Source: Beijerinckiaceae bacterium
Lineage (GTDB): Bacteria > Pseudomonadota > Alphaproteobacteria > Rhizobiales > Beijerinckiaceae
Assembly (NCBI GenBank): GCA_019745195.1
Contig: JAIETL010000051.1
Location: 1-64,000, forward strand
Length of the DNA: 64,000 nt
Reading direction: 5' to 3'
The notes under the pieces are model-generated. The model had not been told where the DNA came from. It saw only the letters and a list, made by a program, of their open reading frames with translations, and did not search any database. This document shows, piece by piece, positions 29,961 to 37,381 of this stretch; position 1 is the first letter of the stretch; each line of letters opens with the position of its first letter. Both the position numbers and the translations under genes were made by a program.

Positions 29961-30949
29961 GTATCGTCAACCGTCGTCGCGCTCTTGCGCTCCTCGCCAT
30001 GACCGGCGTCCCGTCGGGAGCGATCGCACAGCCTTCCACAGGCCGCCGGCTGGTCGGCGCTCTGCTGTCCCAGTCAGCCGACGATCCAGAAGGGCAGGCC
30101 CGGCTGAACGCCTTCCGGGACGGCCTGCGGATGCTCGGATGGATCCAAGGCGTGAACTTGGAATTCGATATACGCTGGTCGAACGGAGATGCCGGGCGGT
30201 TGCAACGGTCGGCCCGCGAGCTGGCCGCGCTCGCTCCCGCCGCGATTCTCGCCAGCGCGACGACGGCATTGGTGGCCCTCAAGGATGCGACCACAACCGT
30301 GCCGATTATCTTCGCGCAGGTAACCGATCCGGTCGGCCTCGGCGTCGTTGCGAGCCTGGCGCGGCCGGGAGGCAACATCACCGGCGTGACCCAGCACGAC
30401 TTTACGGTCGGCGCTAAATGGGTGGAACTGCTGCGGCAACTCAGCCCGAACGTGGATCGTGTCGGAATCTTCTTCGATCCCAGCAACCCTGCCAATGAGG
30501 GCTATGTCGAGGCGGCAGGGTCCGTAGCGTTGGGTTTTGACATGCGCATCTCGCCGATCCCCGTTCGCACCGCTCAAGCGCTAGGGGACCAGACGCGCTA
30601 CTTCGGCGCGTCGCCGGGCGGCGGCGTCATTCTCCTGCCGGGCCCGCTCGGTGCGGCCAACCGCGACATCTTCATCGCCGAGGCGAATGCGGCCCGGATG
30701 CCCAGCGTTTTCGCCTTTCGTTACCATGTGTTGAGCGGCGGCCTCGCCTGTTACGGCGTCGAGAACATCGCGCTCTATCGCCAGGCCGCGCGGCTGGCGG
30801 ACCGGGTGCTGCGCGGGGAACGGCCGGCCGTTCTGCCGGTCGAGAACGGCGACGCTTTCCGGCTGGTGTTGAACCTGCATACCGCGAAACTCATCGGTCT
30901 CGACCTGCCGCCGTCGATTCTTGCCAGAGCCGACGAGGTGATCGAATGA
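29957..30949 (+). CDS. ABC_sub_bind substrate-binding protein, array member 7
   Basis: MLGWIQGVNLEFDIRWSNGD; RPGGNITGVTQHDFTVGAKWVELLRQLSPNVDRVGIFFDP; ends ARADEVIE*. Confidence 0.9.
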   Translation: MSIVNRRRALALLAMTGVPSGAIAQPSTGRRLVGALLSQSADDPEGQARLNAFRDGLRMLGWIQGVNLEFDIRWSNGDAGRLQRSARELAALAPAAILASATTALVALKDATTTVPIIFAQVTDPVGLGVVASLARPGGNITGVTQHDFTVGAKWVELLRQLSPNVDRVGIFFDPSNPANEGYVEAAGSVALGFDMRISPIPVRTAQALGDQTRYFGASPGGGVILLPGPLGAANRDIFIAEANAARMPSVFAFRYHVLSGGLACYGVENIALYRQAARLADRVLRGERPAVLPVENGDAFRLVLNLHTAKLIGLDLPPSILARADEVIE

Positions 30950-31932
30950 TAGCGCGCAGGTACACCTTGATGCTTCTCGGCGGCGCCTTGGGGTCTGCCG
31001 TCATCCCGCTCGCGGCACAAACCCGTCGCCTGCCGCAGGTCGTGTTAGTGCTCGGCACCGCGCCAGCAAACGCCATCATCGGCGCTGCACCAAAGGCTGC
31101 GTTCGTGCGCAGTTTCGTTGAAGGCCTGGCGGAAGCTGGCTGGATCGACGGCTCTAACGTTACGATTGAGCGGCGTTCGGCCGAAGGTGATCCGGGACGC
31201 GCGCGCGCGATCCTGGCCGAGGTGCTCGCACGCGCGCCCGACGTGATCGCCGTAGGCGGCGAGCGCTGGCTCATCGACGCAGCCCGCGGCGCCACGCGGA
31301 CGATCCCGATCGTCGCCAACCTCGTCGATGATCCGGTCGCCAGCGGGCTGGTCGCAAGCCTGGCGCGCCCCGGCGGCAATCTCACGGGGATCACCGAAGC
31401 GACGGGGCCGGAATTCGACGGCAAGCGGCTGCAGTTGCTGCGCGAGATGGCGCCGGCGGCATACCGCATCGCCTTCATCGCCTCGTCGAGGCGGCTTGAC
31501 CAGTTCCACGCGGTGCCGCTTCCGCCGAGAGTCTCGATCCTGCCCGCGCGCCTCGACACGCTGGGGGAGTTGGAGGCCGCGTTCGCCGCAATCGCAGACG
31601 GCGCGGTACAAGGGCTAATGGTTTCCAATGACGGCCCGACCTATTTTGGCCTGCCGCGTATCGTCGCTTTCGCAGCGGCCCAGCGCCTGCCGGCGATCTA
31701 TGCCGTCCGCGACGGCGTCGATGCCGGCGGGCTGATGAGCTACGGCGCCGTCAACCGTTTTGCACAGATCGCGCGGATGGCAGCGAGATTCCTCGACGGC
31801 GCCAAGCCCGGCGATGTGCCGGTCGAACAACCTACCCAGTTCCGGCTCGCTATCAATGCCAAGGCGGCCGCCTCGCTCGGCCTCGACATGCCGAGGGCGC
31901 TCGCGGCACAAGCCGACGAGGTGATCGAATGA
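30946..31932 (+). CDS. ABC_sub_bind substrate-binding protein, array member 8
   Basis: MIARRYTLMLLGGALGSAVIPLAAQ; RPGGNLTGITEATGPEFDGKRLQLLREMAP; ends AQADEVIE*. Confidence 0.88.
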   Translation: MIARRYTLMLLGGALGSAVIPLAAQTRRLPQVVLVLGTAPANAIIGAAPKAAFVRSFVEGLAEAGWIDGSNVTIERRSAEGDPGRARAILAEVLARAPDVIAVGGERWLIDAARGATRTIPIVANLVDDPVASGLVASLARPGGNLTGITEATGPEFDGKRLQLLREMAPAAYRIAFIASSRRLDQFHAVPLPPRVSILPARLDTLGELEAAFAAIADGAVQGLMVSNDGPTYFGLPRIVAFAAAQRLPAIYAVRDGVDAGGLMSYGAVNRFAQIARMAARFLDGAKPGDVPVEQPTQFRLAINAKAAASLGLDMPRALAAQADEVIE

Positions 31933-32900
31933 TCTGTCGGCGCGCCTTCCTGGCCGGCGGCCTCGCGGCTGGGGCGATGCGACTCGCGCAAGCACAGTCG
32001 CCGCCGGTCGTCGGTTATCTCGGGCTTTCGACGCCGGACGGCGATCGCGCCGCGCTCGATGCGTTGCGGAGCGGTCTCGCGAGCTTGGGCCGCGAGGATG
32101 GCCGCAACATCGTAATCCTCGCACGCCACGCCGCCGGCGACATGGCGCTGGCGGAGGAGTTCATGGCAGAGATGGTGGCGGCGCGGGCGACCGTGGTCGT
32201 CGCGCCCGGCCAGGCCGCCACGCGGGCGCTGCGGCGCCGGACGACGTTGCCCGTCGTCTCGATGGGGCTGCCGCCGAGCGATCCGCAACTTTTCGCGAGT
32301 CTGGCCCGGCCAGGCGGTACAGTCACTGGCTTCGCCGATTTCGGCGACGAACTCGCTGCCAAGCGGATCGAAGTGCTGAAGGAAACCATTCCGGGGCTCT
32401 CGCTGATCGGCGTCCTGCACAATGGCATCGATCCGACCTTCAAGCGGTGGGGCGAGCAGGCCAGGGCACAGGCGGAAAATCAGGGCTTGCGCGCCGTGTC
32501 GTTGCCTCTGTCGACGAGCGCAGAGGCGGAAGTCGGCGCGCTCGTCGGGGGCCTCGCGGCGGGCGGCGGGCAGGCGCTCGTTGTAGTGCGCGATTTCCTC
32601 ACTTCGGCGGTGATCGCCGCTACGGCCGCCGCCGGCATGGCGCGCGGCATCGCCGTTTGCGGCGAACAAACTTCCTGGCCCGAGGGCGGCGCGCTGATGA
32701 GCTATGGACCCGATTTCCACGACCTTTTCCGTCGCGCCGCCCTCTATGTCGATCGCATCCTGAAGGGCGAGAAGGCAGGCGACCTGCCGATTCAACGTCC
32801 GACCAAGATTGAGTTCGTGATCAATCAGGAGACTGCGCGGCGGTTGCATCTGGTCCTACCGACCGCCATCATGCTGCAAGCTGACCGGGTCATCGAATGA
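31929..32900 (+). CDS. ABC_sub_bind substrate-binding protein, array member 9
   Basis: MICRRAFLAGGLAAGAMRLAQAQ; RPGGTVTGFADFGDELAAKRIEVLKETIPG; ends QADRVIE*. Confidence 0.88.
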   Translation: MICRRAFLAGGLAAGAMRLAQAQSPPVVGYLGLSTPDGDRAALDALRSGLASLGREDGRNIVILARHAAGDMALAEEFMAEMVAARATVVVAPGQAATRALRRRTTLPVVSMGLPPSDPQLFASLARPGGTVTGFADFGDELAAKRIEVLKETIPGLSLIGVLHNGIDPTFKRWGEQARAQAENQGLRAVSLPLSTSAEAEVGALVGGLAAGGGQALVVVRDFLTSAVIAATAAAGMARGIAVCGEQTSWPEGGALMSYGPDFHDLFRRAALYVDRILKGEKAGDLPIQRPTKIEFVINQETARRLHLVLPTAIMLQADRVIE

Positions 32901-35311
32901 AGGACGCCATCGCCGGAGCGGCCAATATTGACACCGCGGCGCCACAGGAGCCGCGTAGCCTCGCCAGGCGCTACATGCTCTGGCTGATCGCGCTGGTCGG
33001 CGTGCTCCTGACTTTGACATCTGGCCTCAACGCCTGGCTGTCCTACCGTCAGGCAAGCGAGGCGGCGGCGCGCCTGCAGGACGACAAGGCCGATGCAGCC
33101 GCCCAGCGCATCGCCGAGTTCATCGCCGAGATCGAGCGGCAGATCGGCTGGACGACCCATGTGCAATGGGATTTCGGCTCGGTCGAACAGCGCCGGCTCG
33201 ATTATATCCGTCTGCTGCGCCAGGTGCCGGCGATCTCGGAGCTGGTGCAGCTCGACCGCGAGGGCAAGGAGCAGCTCAAGGTGTCCCGGCTCTCGGTCGA
33301 CGTAGTCGGCTCTGGGCAGGACTACTCAGCGGATCCGCGCTTCACCGAGGCGCTGGCCAGCCGGGTGCGCTTCAGTCCGGTCTATTTCCGCAAAGAATCA
33401 GAGCCGTTCCTGAGCCTGTCGGTCGCGCGCGGCGGCCGCCAGCCCGGCGTCACCATCGCAGAGGTCAACCTCAAGCTGATCTGGGATGTCGTGAACACCA
33501 TCCGGATCGGCGAAACGGGCTACGCCTACGCCGTCGATGGCAAGGGCCGACTAATCGCGCATCCCGACATCAGCCAGGTTCTCAGGAACAGCGATCTATC
33601 GACGGCGCCGCAGGTGCGGGTGGCACTGGCGAGGATCGAGGGACGGCCCGATTCCGCTGAAGGCGCCGTCGTGTCGGGCCATGACCTCCAGCACCGCGCC
33701 GTCCTGGCCGCCTACGCCACGATCCCGAAACTGAAATGGGCCGTCTTCGTCGAGCAGCCCGCGCGCGAGGCGCTGGCGCCGCTGTACGCTGCGCTGCTGC
33801 GCAATCTTGGCTTGCTCGCAGTCGGCCTTGTCGTCGCGGCTTTAGCCGCCTACGCGCTGGCGCGCCGCATGGTGGTGCCAATCCAGGAACTCTCGGCGAG
33901 CGCCGCCAGGCTCGGCGCGGGCGACCTCGCGCATCGCGTCGAGCCGCGCCAGGGTTCGGGCGCCGAGATCGCCGCACTGGCGAAAAACTTCAACGCCATG
34001 GGCGCCCAGCTTCAGGAGAGCTATGCCGGGCTCGAGGCCAAGGTCGAAGCGCGCACGCAGGAACTGGCGCGATCCATTGGCGAGCTTCGGGCGCTTGCCG
34101 AGGTCGGCCGCGCTGTCTCATCCACGCTCGACCTCAGGCTGGTCCTCGACACCATCGTGACCCACGCCGTCGGTCTCGCCGGGGCCGAGGCTGGCGCGAT
34201 CTATCGCTATCGCCGATCGTCGGAGGCCTTCTGGCTGGCCGGCATGACGGGCGGCGACCATTTTCCCGACGAGATAGCTCGGGACACGTTCAGCAGTCGC
34301 ATGGCGATCGGTAATGCCCTCGCAAGCCGCGAAACCATTCAGATTCCCGACATGGCCACCTTGCCGCCCTTCCCGGTGCGCGACCGCACGCTCGCGGCCG
34401 GCTTCCGGGCGGTGCTGGTGACACCGCTCGTCTTCGGTGAGCGCGTGCACGGCATGCTCGTTCTGCAGCGCCGCGCCGCCGGCGCCTTCGAGCCATCCGT
34501 GGTGGAGGCGATGGAGGCCTTCGCGACGCAGTCCGCCATCGCCATCCAGAATGCTCGCCTGTTTCGTGAGATTGAGGAGAAGGGACGTCAATTGGAGGTC
34601 GCCAGCCAGCATAAATCGCAGTTCCTAGCCAATATGAGCCATGAGCTGCGCACGCCCCTCAACGCCATCCTAGGCTATGCCGAACTAATGGCCGACGGCA
34701 TCTATGGCGACCTTCCAGACAAGCCGCGCGAGGTGTTGGCGCGCATCCAGGCGAACGGCAAGCATTTGCTTGGACTCATCAACGACGTGCTCGACCTGTC
34801 CAAAATCGAGGCGGGCCAGTTCGAACTGCGCCTCGAACGCTACACCATGCGGACGCTCGTCGATGCGGCTGTCGCTTCGGCCGAGCCGCTCGCCACGGCC
34901 AAGGGCCTGTCTCTTGCGGTCGATGTCGCCGAGGGCTTGCCGGCCGGTCTGGGGGACACGCAGCGGCTCGCGCAAGTGCTGCTCAATCTCGTGGGCAATT
35001 CAATCAAGTTCACGGAACGTGGCGGCGTAACGCTGACCTGCCGGTTCGACGACCGGCGCTTTCACGTCGCCGTCGCTGACACAGGTTCGGGCATCGCCAC
35101 GGAGGACCAGGCCGCGATCTTCGAGGAGTTCAAGCAGGTCGACAATTCGAGCACGCGCAACAAGGGGGGCACCGGCCTCGGCCTCGCAATTTCCCGTCGC
35201 ATCGCCAGGCTACACGGTGGCGACATCTCCTTATCGTCGGAACTTGGCGTCGGTTCGGTCTTCACGCTCGTCGTCCCTGTAGATGCAGAGCCTCTCGAGG
35301 AAGCAGCATGA
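32897..35311 (+). CDS. membrane histidine kinase: periplasmic Cache-like sensor, HAMP, GAF, HisKA, HATPase
   Basis: 804 aa; TM MLWLIALVGVLLTLTSGL; VNTIRIGETGYAYAVDGKGRLIAHPDISQVL (Cache); KSQFLANMSHELRTPLNAILGYAELM (H-box); GGTGLGLAISRRIARLHGG. Confidence 0.92.
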   Translation: MKDAIAGAANIDTAAPQEPRSLARRYMLWLIALVGVLLTLTSGLNAWLSYRQASEAAARLQDDKADAAAQRIAEFIAEIERQIGWTTHVQWDFGSVEQRRLDYIRLLRQVPAISELVQLDREGKEQLKVSRLSVDVVGSGQDYSADPRFTEALASRVRFSPVYFRKESEPFLSLSVARGGRQPGVTIAEVNLKLIWDVVNTIRIGETGYAYAVDGKGRLIAHPDISQVLRNSDLSTAPQVRVALARIEGRPDSAEGAVVSGHDLQHRAVLAAYATIPKLKWAVFVEQPAREALAPLYAALLRNLGLLAVGLVVAALAAYALARRMVVPIQELSASAARLGAGDLAHRVEPRQGSGAEIAALAKNFNAMGAQLQESYAGLEAKVEARTQELARSIGELRALAEVGRAVSSTLDLRLVLDTIVTHAVGLAGAEAGAIYRYRRSSEAFWLAGMTGGDHFPDEIARDTFSSRMAIGNALASRETIQIPDMATLPPFPVRDRTLAAGFRAVLVTPLVFGERVHGMLVLQRRAAGAFEPSVVEAMEAFATQSAIAIQNARLFREIEEKGRQLEVASQHKSQFLANMSHELRTPLNAILGYAELMADGIYGDLPDKPREVLARIQANGKHLLGLINDVLDLSKIEAGQFELRLERYTMRTLVDAAVASAEPLATAKGLSLAVDVAEGLPAGLGDTQRLAQVLLNLVGNSIKFTERGGVTLTCRFDDRRFHVAVADTGSGIATEDQAAIFEEFKQVDNSSTRNKGGTGLGLAISRRIARLHGGDISLSSELGVGSVFTLVVPVDAEPLEEAA

Positions 35312-35673
35312 CGAAACGCATTCTGATTGTTGAAGATACGCTCGACAACCGGCAGATCATGCGCGACCTTCTGACCAGCAGCGGTTACGAATGCCATGAA
35401 GCGGTCGATGGCCTGCAGGGCGTCGAGATGGCGAGCACCGTCAGCCCTGACCTCATCCTGATGGACATCCAGTTGCCGAAGCTTGACGGCTACGACACCA
35501 CCAGGCGCATCAAGGCCGACCCGGCGACGGCCGCGATCCCGATCATCGCGGTCACGTCCTACGCGCTCAGCGGCGACGAGCTGAAGGCGCGTGCCGCCGG
35601 TTGCGACGACTATCTCTCGAAACCGTTCAGCCCCCGCGAACTCCTGGCGCATGTGCGCCGCTTCCTAGGCTGA
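35308..35673 (+). CDS. single-domain CheY/DivK-like response regulator
   Basis: MTKRILIVEDTLDNRQIMRDLL...LILMDIQLPKLDGYDTTRRIKAD...SKPFSPREL. Confidence 0.92.
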   Translation: MTKRILIVEDTLDNRQIMRDLLTSSGYECHEAVDGLQGVEMASTVSPDLILMDIQLPKLDGYDTTRRIKADPATAAIPIIAVTSYALSGDELKARAAGCDDYLSKPFSPRELLAHVRRFLG

Positions 35674-35681
35674 GCCAGCCG

Positions 35682-36815
35682 ATGCGCAACAGGCCCCTCA
35701 TCCTCGTGGTCGATGATGTGCCCGACAACATCGAAATCGCGCGCTTGAGGCTCGAAAGCCAGGGATATCTGGTTGAGTCTGCCGCCGATGGGGAGGAAGC
35801 GCTGCTGAAAACCGCCCAGCTGCGACCCGATCTGCTGCTGCTGGACGTGATGATGCCAAAACTCGACGGGCTCGAGACAGTCCGGCGCCTGAAGGCCGAT
35901 CCTTCGCTGCCCTTCATCCCGGTGATCCTGCTCACTGCCAAATCGGATCTTGCCGAGGTCGTGCGCGGGCTCGACGCGGGAGCCGACGACTACCTGACGA
36001 AACCCTTCGACCACGCAGCGCTGCTCGCCCGTGTGCGCGCGATGCTACGCATCAAGTCTTTGACCGATCAGGTCCGACAGCAGGCGAGCGAATTGGCCGA
36101 CATCAACGCGACGTTGGAGCAACGCGTCGCCGCGCAGGTCGGCGAAATCGAGCGCGTCGGCCGGTTGAAGCGCTTCCTGCCTCCGGAGATCGTCGGCATC
36201 GTCCTCGCCGAAGGTGCGGAGTCGCTGCTCGATAGCCATCGACGGGACATTGCCGTCCTGTTCTGCGATCTGCGCGGGTTCACCGCCTTCACCGAGGCGG
36301 CCGAGCCAGAGGAGGTAATGCGGGTGCTCGGCGACTATCACGCCGCACTCGGCCCGCTGGTCCGGCGCTTCGAGGGAACGCTCGACCATTTCGCCGGCGA
36401 CGGCATCATGGTGTTCTTCAACGATCCCGTGCCGTGCGCAGACCCCGAGCTTCGGGCCGTGAACCTCGCCGACGCCATCCGCGAGGCGATGCGCGAGCTG
36501 TCGACGCGCTGGCGCCGGCGCGGATACGTTCTGGGTTGCGGCATCGGTATCGCCCAGGGCTTCGCCACGCTCGGCCGCATCGGATTTGCCGACCGCATGG
36601 ACTACGCGGCTATCGGCACGGTGACCAATCTCGCCGCCCGGCTGTGCGCCGAGGCGGCAGACGGTCAGATCCTTGTCAGCGAGCGCATTGCAGCAGCCGT
36701 GGAGGGCAGCTTCGCGCTGAGTCCGGTTGGTGGCATTACGCTCAAAGGCATCACGCGCCCTGTGCTCGTGCATGACGTTCGTGGTCGGGTCGCACCGGCC
36801 AGCGAGTTGGCATGA
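35682..36815 (+). CDS. response regulator receiver fused to class III nucleotidyl cyclase domain
   Basis: ATG at 35682 (MRNRPLILVVDDVPDNIEIARL); LFCDLRGFTAFTEAAEPEEVM, DHFAGDGIMVFFNDPVPCADPEL, DRMDYAAIGTVTNLAARLC. Confidence 0.92.
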   Translation: MRNRPLILVVDDVPDNIEIARLRLESQGYLVESAADGEEALLKTAQLRPDLLLLDVMMPKLDGLETVRRLKADPSLPFIPVILLTAKSDLAEVVRGLDAGADDYLTKPFDHAALLARVRAMLRIKSLTDQVRQQASELADINATLEQRVAAQVGEIERVGRLKRFLPPEIVGIVLAEGAESLLDSHRRDIAVLFCDLRGFTAFTEAAEPEEVMRVLGDYHAALGPLVRRFEGTLDHFAGDGIMVFFNDPVPCADPELRAVNLADAIREAMRELSTRWRRRGYVLGCGIGIAQGFATLGRIGFADRMDYAAIGTVTNLAARLCAEAADGQILVSERIAAAVEGSFALSPVGGITLKGITRPVLVHDVRGRVAPASELA

Positions 36816-37330
36816 TGACGGACTTCGCGCCAACGCCGGAGACCGACGCGATGCGCCGTGAGCGGGTTGAGTTCCTCAGAAGCGCGGTTGCTTTCGCGGA
36901 AGCTGGCATCCGTTCCTTCGACGCGAAGGCGCAGATCGCGCTTGCGGCTTTCGTGCTCTCCTTCGGGCCGTTGCTGTCCATCATCAGCGACGTCGCCGGC
37001 GATTCCGCAAAGCCCCTCATGGCGGGCTGCGGCTCGCTCTACGTCGTCGCCATCGGCTGCTTCCTGCATGTGCTTTGGCCTGTGGCTGCATCAGGCGCCG
37101 CGAAGCAGCGCAAAGGTGCTTTCTATCCGCGATTGGATGAGAGACTCGACGCGACGTCCTATCGCCTGCGCGTCGAGGAAATGGAGATCGAGAACGAGCT
37201 TGCACAAGAGGTCCTGGCGCTGACGCGGATCCGTTCGATCAAGGGGCGACGGTTCCGTGTGGCCGTGCTCACGGCCGGGGTTTTCTATGCGGCCTGCCTG
37301 GCAGCGATCCATGTCTCGCTTCTGCGGTAA
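36812..37330 (+). CDS. small multi-TM protein resembling Pycsar-effector TM / SLATT-type proteins
   Basis: 172 aa; ATGA overlap with cyclase; SFDAKAQIALAAFVLSFGPLLSII then a second hydrophobic hairpin and a C-terminal TM (FRVAVLTAGVFYAACLAAIHVSLL); DxKA before TM1. Confidence 0.6.
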   Translation: MMTDFAPTPETDAMRRERVEFLRSAVAFAEAGIRSFDAKAQIALAAFVLSFGPLLSIISDVAGDSAKPLMAGCGSLYVVAIGCFLHVLWPVAASGAAKQRKGAFYPRLDERLDATSYRLRVEEMEIENELAQEVLALTRIRSIKGRRFRVAVLTAGVFYAACLAAIHVSLLR

Positions 37331-37381
37331 TCCCGTCGAGCAATCGGCGCTGGCTCACGCTGCTTCGATGCAGCGCAGCCG

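Noticed and set aside
25079-32900. Regular ~1-kb-spaced short repeats considered as CRISPR or integron attC-like array
   Set aside because: Repeats are gene-terminal codons plus stop/start; spacers are full SBP genes, no cas genes, no integrase, no palindromic attC fold.
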